NCBI GenBank assembly: GCA_051878975.1
Contig: JBJELD010000066.1
Span: 1-46,893 of the forward strand
Length of the DNA stretch: 46,893 nucleotides
From: Caccovicinus sp051878975
GTDB lineage: Bacteria; Bacillota; Clostridia; Lachnospirales; Lachnospiraceae
Direction of reading: 5' to 3'
Shown here: positions 33,243 to 41,883 of the stretch, one piece after another
Layout: the number at the start of each line of letters is the position of its first letter
Numbering within the stretch: the first letter of the stretch is position 1
Translations under genes and position numbers: made by a program
Notes under the pieces: generated by a model
Told to the model about the DNA's origin: nothing
The model's input: the letters and a program-made list of their open reading frames with translations, nothing else
Databases searched by the model: none

Positions 33243-34916
33243 ATGAGAAGTGACAACGTAAGATGCGGTATGCAGCAGGCTCCGCACCGTTCCTTATTTA
33301 ACGCATTAGGTATGACCGAAGAGGAGATGAAGAAGCCTCTGGTGGGCATCGTCAGCTCTTATAATGAGATCGTTCCGGGACATATGAACCTGGATAAGAT
33401 CGTGGAGGCGGTTAAGCTTGGCGTAGCCATGGCAGGCGGCACTCCTGTGGTATTTCCGGCTATTGCAGTCTGCGACGGCATTGCCATGGGCCATGTGGGC
33501 ATGAAGTATTCTCTGGTAACCAGAGACCTGATTGCAGATTCCACGGAATGTATGGCAATTGCACATCAGTTTGACGCGCTGGTTATGGTTCCGAACTGTG
33601 ACAAGAACGTTCCGGGCCTTCTGATGGCAGCAGCCAGAGTGAATATCCCGACCGTGTTTGTAAGCGGCGGTCCGATGCTGGCCGGCCATGTGAAGGGGAA
33701 GAAGAGAAGTCTTTCCAGCATGTTTGAGGCAGTCGGTTCCTATGCAGCCGGCACCATGACGGAGGAGGATGTAAAGGAATTTGAGGATCATGTCTGCCCG
33801 ACCTGCGGTTCCTGTTCCGGCATGTACACTGCAAACAGCATGAACTGCCTGACGGAGGTCCTGGGCATGGGACTCCGCGGAAACGGCACGATCCCGGCTG
33901 TTTATTCAGAAAGAATCAAGCTGGCAAAGCATGCCGGCATGGCGGTTATGGAGATGTACCGGAGGAATATCCGTCCGAGAGATATTATGACCGAGGCTGC
34001 GTTCCGCAACGCTCTGACCATGGATATGGCACTTGGCTGTTCGACCAACAGTATGCTGCATTTGCCGGCGATTGCCCATGAGGCCGGTGTGGACCTGAAT
34101 CTGGACATTGCAAATGAGATCAGTGCCAGAACTCCGAACCTGTGCCATCTGGCTCCGGCAGGCCCGACCTACATGGAGGATTTAAACGAGGCCGGCGGTA
34201 TTTACGCTGTGATGAAGGAAATCAGCAAGAAGGGACTTCTGAACCTGGACTGCATGACCGTTACCGGAAAGACCGTGGGAGAGAACATTGCGAATGCGGT
34301 AAACAAGAATCCGGAGGTGATCCGTCCGGTAGAGAATCCGTACAGCCAGACCGGCGGCATTGCCATTTTAAGAGGAAATCTGGCGCCGAACAGTGCCGTT
34401 GTAAAACGTTCTGCCGTTGCGCCTGAGATGTTAAAGCATGAAGGTCCGGCAAGAGTCTTTGACTGTGAGGAGGATGCCATTGCCGCTATCAAGGGCGGAA
34501 AGATCGTAGCCGGTGATGTGGTGATCATCCGTTATGAAGGACCGAAGGGCGGCCCGGGCATGAGAGAAATGCTGAATCCGACCTCCGCGATTGCCGGAAT
34601 GGGTCTCGGCTCCACCGTAGCGCTGATCACGGACGGCCGTTTTTCCGGCGCATCCAGAGGGGCATCCATCGGACACTGTTCACCGGAAGCAGCACTGGGC
34701 GGTCCGATCGCCGTAGTGGAAGAGGGCGATATCATCTCGATCGATATTGATGCCCATAAGCTGGAAGTGAAGATCTCCGACGAGGAGATGGCAGCCAGAT
34801 TGGCAAAATGGCAGCCGAGAGAGCCGAAGGTGACCAGCGGCTATCTGGCACGGTATGCTTCTCTGGTAACCTCTGCCGACAAGGGTGCCGTGTTAAAGGT
34901 TCCGGGCAGAGAATAA
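33243..34916 (+). CDS. ilvD: Dihydroxy-acid dehydratase
   Basis: A 557-residue Fe-S dehydratase shared by valine, isoleucine and leucine synthesis. Cluster-ligand cysteines are in MVPNCDKNVPG and CPTCGSCSGMYTANSMNCL. Further signatures are MALGCSTNSMLHLPAIAHEAG and ALITDGRFSGASRGASIGHCSPEA. The cluster is oxygen-sensitive, fitting an anaerobe. AGGAGGATTTTGGT precedes the ATG. The gap to ilvB is 74 bases with no terminator. Confidence 0.97.
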   Translation: MRSDNVRCGMQQAPHRSLFNALGMTEEEMKKPLVGIVSSYNEIVPGHMNLDKIVEAVKLGVAMAGGTPVVFPAIAVCDGIAMGHVGMKYSLVTRDLIADSTECMAIAHQFDALVMVPNCDKNVPGLLMAAARVNIPTVFVSGGPMLAGHVKGKKRSLSSMFEAVGSYAAGTMTEEDVKEFEDHVCPTCGSCSGMYTANSMNCLTEVLGMGLRGNGTIPAVYSERIKLAKHAGMAVMEMYRRNIRPRDIMTEAAFRNALTMDMALGCSTNSMLHLPAIAHEAGVDLNLDIANEISARTPNLCHLAPAGPTYMEDLNEAGGIYAVMKEISKKGLLNLDCMTVTGKTVGENIANAVNKNPEVIRPVENPYSQTGGIAILRGNLAPNSAVVKRSAVAPEMLKHEGPARVFDCEEDAIAAIKGGKIVAGDVVIIRYEGPKGGPGMREMLNPTSAIAGMGLGSTVALITDGRFSGASRGASIGHCSPEAALGGPIAVVEEGDIISIDIDAHKLEVKISDEEMAARLAKWQPREPKVTSGYLARYASLVTSADKGAVLKVPGRE

Positions 34917-34990
34917 AAATCAAAGAACAGACAGCGCGGAAGCAGGACAGACGAAGAACGCAAAAAGCAAGAAGAAGGAGTCGTTGGACG

Positions 34991-36676
34991 ATGAGTAAGT
35001 TAACAGGAGCAGAAATTGTAATCGAGTGTTTGAAGGAACAGGGCGTGGATACGGTTTTCGGATATCCGGGCGGAGCGATCTTAAACATTTACGATGCTTT
35101 ATATAAACATCAGGATGAAATTACCCACATTCTGACCTCCCACGAGCAGGGAGCTTCCCATGCGGCTGACGGTTATGCCAGAGCCACCGGAAAGGTAGGC
35201 GTCTGCCTGGCAACCTCCGGTCCGGGAGCAACGAATCTGGTGACAGGAATTGCGACGGCCTACATGGATTCGATTCCGGTTGTGGCCATCACCTGCAACG
35301 TTGGAAACAGCCTGCTGGGCAAGGACAGCTTCCAGGAGGTTGATATTGCCGGTGTTACGATGCCGATTACCAAATATAATTTTATTGTAAAGGATGTCAA
35401 GAAGCTGGCGCAGGTCATTCGACGTGCCTTTGCCATTGCACAGACCGGGCGTCCCGGTCCGGTGCTCATTGACATCACCAAAGATGTGACAGCGGCGGAA
35501 TATGAGTATGAGTACCAGGCTCCGGCTCCGGTGGAGCGCGTGACGGACAAGATCACGGACGAGGCCATGGACTGTGCGGTAGAGATGATTCATAAGGCGC
35601 GGAAGCCATTTATCTTCGTGGGCGGCGGAGCCGTGATCGCCAATGCGGCAGATGAGCTTCGCGCTTTCGCAAAGAAGATTCAGGCTCCGGTGGCGGACAG
35701 TCTGATGGGCAAAGGTGCCTTTGACGGCACGGATGAGCTTTATACCGGCATGGTGGGCATGCACGGAACCAAGACCTCCAATTTCGGAATTACGGAATGT
35801 GACCTGCTGATTGTAGTAGGCGCCCGTTTCAGTGATCGTGTTACCGGCAATGCCTCCAAGTTTGCAAAGAATGCCAAGATTCTGCAGCTGGATGTAGACC
35901 CGGCGGAAATCAACAAGAATATCAAGGTAGATGCCTATGTGATCGGTGATGTAAAGGTGATCTTAAGAAAGCTGAATGCCCGTCTGGATCCGATCAACCA
36001 CGACGAGTGGGTGGCACACATTGAGCGGATGAAGGATATGTATCCGCTGCGCTATGACAAGAACGTGCTGACCGGGCCGTATGTGATCGAGCAGATCTAT
36101 GAAGCGACCAAGGATCAGGATACGGTGATTGTTACCGAGGTGGGCCAGCATCAGATGTGGGCAGCGCAGTACTATAAGTACAAGAGCCCGAGAACCCTTC
36201 TGACCTCCGGCGGCTTAGGAACCATGGGCTACGGTCTGGGCGCGGCAATCGGCGCGAAGATGGGCTGCAAAGACAAGATCGTCATCAATGTGGCTGGTGA
36301 CGGCTGCTTCCGCATGAACATGAATGAGATTGCGACGGCAACCCGGTACAACATTCCGGTGATCGAGGTCATCATCAACAACCATGTGCTGGGCATGGTG
36401 CGTCAGTGGCAGACGCTGTTCTACGGAAAACGCTATTCCCAGACGGTGCTGAACGATTCGGTGGATTTTGTAAAGCTGTCGGAGGCTATGGGTGCAAAAG
36501 CTTACCGGGTGACCAGGAAGGAAGAGTTTATGCCGGTTCTGAAGGAAGCGATTGCGCTGAACATTCCGTGCGTAATCGACTGTCAGATCAACTGCGATGA
36601 CAAGGTATTTCCGATGGTTCCGGCAGGTGCGCCGATCGAGGATGCATTTGACGATACGGATCTGAAGATTCAGTAG
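34991..36676 (+). CDS. ilvB: Acetolactate synthase, biosynthetic-type catalytic subunit
   Basis: A 561-residue ThDP/FAD enzyme forming acetolactate or acetohydroxybutyrate. The ThDP-activating glutamate is in SHEQGASHAADGYARATGK. The ThDP/Mg2+ motif is NVAGDGCFRMNMNEIATATRYNIPVIEVIINN. The FAD region (RFSDRVTGNASKFAKNA) indicates the anabolic form. The ATG at 34991 follows AAGAAGGAG; an open extension of 61 codons overlapping ilvD is not real. No small regulatory subunit gene (ilvN) or ilvC follows. The next 193 bases contain a small ACAGGA/TCCTGT hairpin (36689-36704) and the serC promoter. Confidence 0.95.
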   Translation: MSKLTGAEIVIECLKEQGVDTVFGYPGGAILNIYDALYKHQDEITHILTSHEQGASHAADGYARATGKVGVCLATSGPGATNLVTGIATAYMDSIPVVAITCNVGNSLLGKDSFQEVDIAGVTMPITKYNFIVKDVKKLAQVIRRAFAIAQTGRPGPVLIDITKDVTAAEYEYEYQAPAPVERVTDKITDEAMDCAVEMIHKARKPFIFVGGGAVIANAADELRAFAKKIQAPVADSLMGKGAFDGTDELYTGMVGMHGTKTSNFGITECDLLIVVGARFSDRVTGNASKFAKNAKILQLDVDPAEINKNIKVDAYVIGDVKVILRKLNARLDPINHDEWVAHIERMKDMYPLRYDKNVLTGPYVIEQIYEATKDQDTVIVTEVGQHQMWAAQYYKYKSPRTLLTSGGLGTMGYGLGAAIGAKMGCKDKIVINVAGDGCFRMNMNEIATATRYNIPVIEVIINNHVLGMVRQWQTLFYGKRYSQTVLNDSVDFVKLSEAMGAKAYRVTRKEEFMPVLKEAIALNIPCVIDCQINCDDKVFPMVPAGAPIEDAFDDTDLKIQ

Positions 36677-36795
36677 GGAAGAACGGACAGGAGGGTGTCC
36701 TGTCTCAGCAGTAAGCCTTCATGTGCCCGGCAGCGGAGGTTCATTGTAATAATATCAGCAATATTTTAATAAAATAAAGAAAAATAGTAGTGCTA

Positions 36796-36824
36796 TTTTG
36801 GGAAAAAAGTGATAAACTTATAAA
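36796..36824 (+). promoter_or_regulatory. Candidate serC promoter
   Basis: A -35-like TTTTGG (36796-36801) and -10 TATAAA (36819-36824) are 17 bases apart, 45 bases before serC. The -35 match is moderate. Confidence 0.45.
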
Positions 36825-36869
36825 AATCATTTTTTATACTAATTTTTAAAGTTTCAAGGAGGGAGCAAC

Positions 36870-37955
36870 ATGAGCAGAGTGTATAATTTCTCAGCAGGCC
36901 CGGCCGTACTGCCGGAGGAGGTACTGAAGGAAGCAGCATCCGAGATGCTGGATTATCGGGGTACCGGAATGTCAGTGATGGAGATGAGTCACCGATCTAA
37001 GGCTTTCCAGAATATCATTGACGAGGCAGAAAAGGACCTGCGGGAGCTTATGAACATTCCGGATAACTATAAGGTGCTCTTCCTGCAGGGCGGCGCTTCT
37101 CAGCAGTTCGCCATGATTCCGATGAATCTGTTCAAGAACAAGGTGGGCGATTACATTATCACCGGCCAGTGGGCAAAGAAGGCATGGCAGGAAGCGAAAC
37201 AGTATGGAACGGCAAACGCCATCGCTTCCAGTGCAGATAAGACCTTCTCCTACATACCGGATTGTTCCGATCTTCCGATCGATGAGAATGCAGATTACGT
37301 TTACATCTGCCAGAACAATACGATTTACGGAACGGTTTACCATGAACTGCCGAATACGAAGGGAAAGACGTTGGTTGCAGATGTTTCTTCCTGCTTCTTA
37401 TCGGAGCCGATCGATGTGACCAGGTACGGCGTGATTTACGGCGGCGTTCAGAAGAACGTAGGCCCGGCCGGCGTGGTAATCGTTATCATCCGCGAGGATC
37501 TGATTACGGAGGATGTACTTCCGGGAACCCCGACGATGCTCCGCTACAAGACCCATGCAGATGCCGGGTCATTGTACAATACACCTCCGTGCTACGGCAT
37601 CTATATCTGCGGCAAGGTATTCAAGTGGCTGAAGGCCAGAGGCGGCCTGGAGGCAATGAAGGAGTACAATGAGAAGAAAGCAAAGCTTCTGTACGATTAC
37701 CTGGATTCCAGCAAGCTCTTCCACGGAACGGTTGAGAAGAAGGACCGCTCTCTCATGAACGTGCCGTTTGTAACCGGTGACGAGGAGCTGGATGCTTTAT
37801 TTGTGAAGGAAGCGAAAGCAGCCGGGCTGGAGAACTTAAAGGGACATCGTACCGTAGGCGGCATGAGAGCCAGCATTTACAATGCGATGCCGATCGAAGG
37901 TGTGGAGAAGCTGGTTGCCTTCATGAAGGAGTTTGAAGAAAAGCATGCAAAATAA
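36870..37955 (+). CDS. serC: Phosphoserine aminotransferase
   Basis: A 361-residue class V PLP aminotransferase, second step of serine synthesis. The N-terminus RVYNFSAGPAVLPEEVL is the family hallmark, with GTGMSVMEMSHRSK, LFLQGGASQQFAMIP and the Schiff-base lysine in YGGVQKNVGPAGVVIVI. CTCCRYK-equivalent MLRYKTHADAGSLYNTPPCYGIY and the C-terminal GHRTVGGMRASIYNAMP, which binds phosphate, are present. TTCAAGGAGGGAGCAAC precedes the ATG. serA follows at 55 bases. Confidence 0.97.
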   Translation: MSRVYNFSAGPAVLPEEVLKEAASEMLDYRGTGMSVMEMSHRSKAFQNIIDEAEKDLRELMNIPDNYKVLFLQGGASQQFAMIPMNLFKNKVGDYIITGQWAKKAWQEAKQYGTANAIASSADKTFSYIPDCSDLPIDENADYVYICQNNTIYGTVYHELPNTKGKTLVADVSSCFLSEPIDVTRYGVIYGGVQKNVGPAGVVIVIIREDLITEDVLPGTPTMLRYKTHADAGSLYNTPPCYGIYICGKVFKWLKARGGLEAMKEYNEKKAKLLYDYLDSSKLFHGTVEKKDRSLMNVPFVTGDEELDALFVKEAKAAGLENLKGHRTVGGMRASIYNAMPIEGVEKLVAFMKEFEEKHAK

Positions 37956-38010
37956 AAGAAACGCATGCAGAGTGAGAATAGAATGCTGACAGAAGCAGGG
38001 GGTATTTAAC

Positions 38011-39171
38011 ATGAAATTACATTGCCTGAATCCGATTTCCAAATACGGAATCGGACTTCTTACCGATCAATATGAGATGACAGATGACGTAAAGGATGCA
38101 GAAGGAATTCTGGTCCGCAGCGCATCCATGCATGAGATGGAGCTTCCGGAGAAGCTTCTGGCAGTTGCCAGAGCCGGCGCCGGTGTGAACAACATTCCGC
38201 TGGATGCCTGCGCAGAGGCCGGTGTAGTAGTTTTTAACACGCCGGGTGCAAATGCCAACGGCGTAAAAGAGCTGGTAATTGCCGGACTGCTGCTGGGCTC
38301 CCGTGATGTGGTGGGCGGCATCGAATGGTGTGTGGCCAATCAGGAGGATCCGAACATTTCCAAGTCTGTGGAGAAGAGCAAAAAAGCATTTGCCGGGCGT
38401 GAGATCAAAGGCAAAAAGCTGGGTGTGATCGGCCTTGGCGCAATCGGCGCAGAGGTTGCAAACGCAGCGGCCGCTCTTGGCATGGAGGTTTACGGATATG
38501 ATCCGTTTATTTCCGTCAATGCAGCCTGGATGCTTTCCAGGGATGTAAAGCACATTACTTCCGTTGACAGTATTTACTCCGAGTGCGATTACATTACGGT
38601 TCATGTGCCGTTGATGGATTCCACAAAGAAGATGATCAACAAAGATACCATCGCAGCCATGAAGGACGGCGTTGTGGTACTGAATTTTGCAAGAGATCTG
38701 CTGGTAGATGACGACGCCATGGCAGAGGCGCTGGAGTCCGGCAAGGTCCGCCGCTATATTACAGATTTCCCGAATCCGAAATCCGTACATATGAAGAATG
38801 TCATTGCGATCCCGCATCTGGGTGCTTCCACTGAGGAATCGGAGGATAACTGTGCAGTGATGGCTGTGAAGGAAATGATGGATTATCTGGAAAACGGAAA
38901 TATCAAAAATTCCGTAAACTATCCGGCATGTGACATGGGCGTCTGCCGCAGTGCAAGCCGTATTGCGGTTCTGCATCGGAATATTCCGAACATGATCGGT
39001 CAGATCACCGCGATTCTGGCAGAGCAGGATGTCAACATTTCTGATATGACCAACAAGAGCCGGGATAAATACGCATACACCCTGCTGGATCTGGAGAGTG
39101 CGCCTGAGGCCATGACCATCCAGAAGCTGAATGCGATTCAGGGCGTGCTGCGGGTACGGGTAGTGAAGTAA
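38011..39171 (+). CDS. serA: D-3-phosphoglycerate dehydrogenase with C-terminal ACT domain
   Basis: A 386-residue NAD-dependent dehydrogenase committing 3-phosphoglycerate to serine. The substrate domain carries RAGAGVNNIPLDACAEAGV. The Rossmann loop is LGVIGLGAIGAEVANAA. The catalytic Arg is in LNFARDLLV and the His in IPHLGASTEESEDNCA. The usual catalytic Glu (in LDVFxxEP) appears as DFPNP with no acidic residue at that place. Residues about 318-386 form an ACT domain (RNIPNMIGQITAILAEQDVNISDM), suggesting feedback control by serine. AGCAGGGGG precedes the ATG. It is paired with serC and followed by a terminator. Confidence 0.93.
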   Translation: MKLHCLNPISKYGIGLLTDQYEMTDDVKDAEGILVRSASMHEMELPEKLLAVARAGAGVNNIPLDACAEAGVVVFNTPGANANGVKELVIAGLLLGSRDVVGGIEWCVANQEDPNISKSVEKSKKAFAGREIKGKKLGVIGLGAIGAEVANAAAALGMEVYGYDPFISVNAAWMLSRDVKHITSVDSIYSECDYITVHVPLMDSTKKMINKDTIAAMKDGVVVLNFARDLLVDDDAMAEALESGKVRRYITDFPNPKSVHMKNVIAIPHLGASTEESEDNCAVMAVKEMMDYLENGNIKNSVNYPACDMGVCRSASRIAVLHRNIPNMIGQITAILAEQDVNISDMTNKSRDKYAYTLLDLESAPEAMTIQKLNAIQGVLRVRVVK

Positions 39172-39189
39172 AGAATGATTGCGTGAAAA

Positions 39190-39226
39190 AAAGATACGGC
39201 AAATTGATTTGCTGTATCTTTTTTTC
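39190..39226 (+). terminator. Terminator after serA
   Basis: AAAGATACGGCAAA (39190-39203) pairs with TTTGCTGTATCTTT (39208-39221) with one G.U, followed by a T-run. It separates serCA from the DUF1015 gene, which has a TATAAT at 39240-39245. Confidence 0.9.
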
Positions 39227-39273
39227 AGATTGATATCGGTATAATGAAACAAATGAATCAGGAGGATTGAAAA

Positions 39274-40521
39274 ATGGCAGTTGTAAAACCGTTTCGGGCA
39301 GTGAGGCCCAGCGTGGAAACCGTATCTCAGGTGGCGGCGCTTCCGTATGACGTATATAACCGGAAGGAGGCCTGCGAGGTTGTAAAAGGAAATCCCTTAT
39401 CTTTTTTGAATATCGACCGTGCAGAAACGCAGTTTTCGGATGAAGTGGACACGTATGCAGATTGTGTCTACGAAAAAGCCAGGGAGCTTCTGGAGGCGCG
39501 TATGGCAGACGGAACGTTCATTCAGGATGAGACGCCCTGCTATTATATTTACCGGCTGACCATGAACGGACGCAGTCAGACCGGAATCGTGGCCTGCAGC
39601 TCTGTAGATGATTATGTGAATCAGGTAGTCAAGAAGCATGAAAATACCAGAGAGGACAAGGAAATTGACCGGATCCGTCATGTGGATACGACCAATGCCC
39701 ATACCGGCCCGATTTTTCTGGCATACCGTTCTGCAGAGGAGCTGGACCGGATCATGCATCAGGTCTGCAGCGGAACCCCGATTTACGATTTTGTGTCGGA
39801 CGACGGAATTGGGCATCAGGTCTGGAAGATCGCGGCGCCCGGCCTGGTCAAGCATATTGAGGAGGCCTTTGAAAGGGTTCCGGCGACCTATATTGCAGAC
39901 GGCCATCACCGCGCAGCTTCCGCGGTTAAGGTAGGCTTGAAACGAAGAGCGGAAAATCCGGATTATACCGGGGAGGAGCCGTTTAATTATTTCCTGTCCG
40001 TACTGTTCCCGGATGATCAGCTGATGATTCTTCCCTACAATCGTGTAGTAAAGGACCTGAACGGATTGACAAAAGAGGAGTTCCTGGATCGGATTGCTCA
40101 GGATTTTGTGGTGAAGGAAACCGGAGGTATTCCGTTTTCCCCGCAGAAGAAGGGGGAGTTCGGTATGTATCTGGATGGTACCTGGTATGGAATGAAGGCA
40201 AAACCGGAAATTTGTAATGACGATCCGGTAAAGGGACTGGATGTGTCCGTCCTTCAGGACGCACTTCTGGGACCGGTTTTGGGAATCGGAGATCCCAGAA
40301 CGGACAAGCGCATCGACTTTATCGGAGGAATCCGCGGTCTGAAAGAGCTGGAAAGACGGGTTTCTGAGGATATGACCGTGGCCTTTTCCATGTATCCGAC
40401 CTCCATTCAGGAGCTTTTGAATGTGGCGGACGCAGGACTTTTGATGCCGCCGAAGTCCACCTGGTTTGAGCCGAAGCTGCGGAGCGGACTGTTTATACAT
40501 ACATTAAAGCAGCCGAAATAA
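39274..40521 (+). CDS. DUF1015 family protein
   Basis: A 415-residue cytoplasmic protein of the DUF1015 family, commonly found next to serine biosynthesis genes in Clostridia. Recognisable family segments are PFRAVRPSVETVSQVAALPYDVYNRKEA near the start, VKKHENTREDKEIDRIRHVDTTNAHTGPIFLAY in the middle, and YIADGHHRAASA with its His-His-Arg. The exact reaction was not established as far as I know. A link to serine or phosphoserine metabolism is suggested by the serC-serA context. AGGAGGATTGAAAA precedes the ATG. Confidence 0.88.
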   Translation: MAVVKPFRAVRPSVETVSQVAALPYDVYNRKEACEVVKGNPLSFLNIDRAETQFSDEVDTYADCVYEKARELLEARMADGTFIQDETPCYYIYRLTMNGRSQTGIVACSSVDDYVNQVVKKHENTREDKEIDRIRHVDTTNAHTGPIFLAYRSAEELDRIMHQVCSGTPIYDFVSDDGIGHQVWKIAAPGLVKHIEEAFERVPATYIADGHHRAASAVKVGLKRRAENPDYTGEEPFNYFLSVLFPDDQLMILPYNRVVKDLNGLTKEEFLDRIAQDFVVKETGGIPFSPQKKGEFGMYLDGTWYGMKAKPEICNDDPVKGLDVSVLQDALLGPVLGIGDPRTDKRIDFIGGIRGLKELERRVSEDMTVAFSMYPTSIQELLNVADAGLLMPPKSTWFEPKLRSGLFIHTLKQPK

Positions 40522-40552
40522 GCATGCAGTTTAAGAAAAGGAAATGATGTTC

Positions 40553-41590
40553 ATGCACGAATATACCTGGTATCAATGGCTGATGTTTTTCTATTGCTAC
40601 TGTTTTTTCGGATGGATTTTTGAATCTGCCTATGTGTCTGTAAAGAAGCGGCATTTCGTGAACCGTGGCTTTCTGCGGCTGCCCATGCTGCCGCTTTACG
40701 GAACCGGCGCGGTGATGATGCTGATTGTATCCATCCCGGTAAAGGGCAATCTGGTTCTGGTGTATCTGGCCGGTGTGATGGGGGCAACTGCCCTGGAATA
40801 TGTGACAGGATGGGGAATGGAAAAGCTGTTTAAAATGCGTTACTGGGACTACAGCAACCAGCGTTTTCAGATCAAAGGGTATATTTGTCTCAGCTCTTCG
40901 ATTGCATGGGGATTTCTGACGATTTTTCTGACGGAGTTCATTCACCGCCCGATTGAGCGGATGGTGCTGGGGATGAATGTGACGTTCGAGCTGGTGCTGA
41001 CTGCTGTAATCAGTGCGTTGTTTGTGGCGGATACGATTGAATCCACCAGAGCCGCTCTGGATCTGGGCCGTGCACTGGAGGCAATGACCAGAATGAAGGC
41101 CGAGATTGAAGAGATGCAGGTGCAGCTTGCGCTTTTGAAGAGTGAGCTGAAGGAGCAGACCGCAGAGCGTGTTGCTGCGGCGCAGGAGGAAACGGCCCTG
41201 CGCATGGCAGAGCTGCGTGCGGAGGCGGATGCCCGCATGAATGGACGGAAGGAATCCGGAACGGCCAAAACGGCCGGACAGACGGCAGCCCGCGTGGCAG
41301 AACTGAAAGCTGAGGTTTCCGAGCGCCTGGAGGTATGGAAGGACCGGTCGGCAGAGCAGCTGGAGGCGCTGAAGGACCGGTCAGCGGAGCGGATGGAGGT
41401 TCTTACAGAGAAGATTGCGGCGCTTCACAGGCAGAGGAAAGGTCTTCGGGAGAATCTTCCGGCCTGCCGGAGGCTTTACCTGAGAGGTATTCTGCGGGGA
41501 AACCCGGGTGCGGTTTCAGAAAAATACCGTGAGGCGCTGAAGGAGCTGCAGGAAGAGCTGCTGAATGAGAGGAAAAAGAGCAGGCGATAA
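40553..41590 (+). CDS. COG4905-type membrane protein (putative ABC permease) with coiled-coil tail
   Basis: About 345 residues. The N-terminal 165 hold 4-5 TM segments of the family often annotated as putative ABC transporter permease: WLMFFYCYCFFGWIFESAYVS, NRGFLRLPMLPLYGTGAV, GATALEYVTGWGMEKLF, RYWDYSN and GYICLSSSIAWGF are its conserved pieces. No ABC ATPase is nearby, so the name is doubtful. Residues 170-300 form a long charged coiled coil including an 11-residue repeat (LEVWKDRSAEQ / LEALKDRSAER / MEVLTEKIAAL, bases 41327-41425). The ATG at 40553 fits the AAAAGGA distance best; ATGs at 40544 and 40547 are in frame. It follows DUF1015 with no terminator. Confidence 0.8.
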   Translation: MHEYTWYQWLMFFYCYCFFGWIFESAYVSVKKRHFVNRGFLRLPMLPLYGTGAVMMLIVSIPVKGNLVLVYLAGVMGATALEYVTGWGMEKLFKMRYWDYSNQRFQIKGYICLSSSIAWGFLTIFLTEFIHRPIERMVLGMNVTFELVLTAVISALFVADTIESTRAALDLGRALEAMTRMKAEIEEMQVQLALLKSELKEQTAERVAAAQEETALRMAELRAEADARMNGRKESGTAKTAGQTAARVAELKAEVSERLEVWKDRSAEQLEALKDRSAERMEVLTEKIAALHRQRKGLRENLPACRRLYLRGILRGNPGAVSEKYREALKELQEELLNERKKSRR

Positions 41591-41630
41591 AGAACGGGCA
41601 GTAAAAATCAGGAAATAAGAAACAGACAAT

Positions 41631-41665
41631 AAAAATACACCGGTTGGCAGCCGGTGTATTTTTGG
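41631..41665 (+). terminator. Terminator after the COG4905-type gene
   Basis: AAAAATACACCGG (41631-41643) pairs perfectly with CCGGTGTATTTTT (41651-41663). The T-rich right arm completes an intrinsic terminator that can work in both directions. Confidence 0.88.
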
Positions 41666-41700
41666 GAATGGTAGGTATAAATAAGAAAATGTTTAGGGGG

Positions 41701-41773
41701 CCGGACAGCTTGTTGAACTGTCCGGTATGAGTATGAAAAAGCTTTGTTAAAGCAGTTACTCTCTTGAGTAACT
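41701..41773. other. Three consecutive hairpins in a non-coding stretch
   Basis: Three perfect hairpins follow each other in the 293-base gap before the LysR gene: CCGGACAG/CTGTCCGG (41701-41708, 41718-41725), GCTTT/AAAGC (41741-41753) and GTTACTC/GAGTAAC (41756-41762, 41767-41773). No T-run follows on either strand and no open frame covers them. The gap to 41883 is otherwise A/T-rich with nothing recognised. It could be a small RNA or the far 3' end of the lysR transcript. Confidence 0.5.
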
Positions 41774-41883
41774 ATCTATACTATAACGGATAAATGTGTC
41801 TGAAATATGGCGGCAAAATTTAAAATTTATAAAATGTATAAAGAAATTCTTACTAAAACAAAAATAAAATCGAATGATGCACA

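Noticed and set aside
36689..36704. ACAGGA/TCCTGT hairpin after ilvB as terminator
   Set aside because: The stem is short and no T-run follows; there is no firm evidence of termination.
38017..39252. 411-residue minus-strand open frame opposite serA
   Set aside because: Antisense shadow; it is rich in His and Cys as expected from reversed coding, and serA is unmistakable.
41626..41773. CRISPR-like or mobile-element end near the 41.7 kb hairpins
   Set aside because: The hairpins differ in sequence, there are no regular direct repeats or spacers, and no transposase or target-site duplication is visible.
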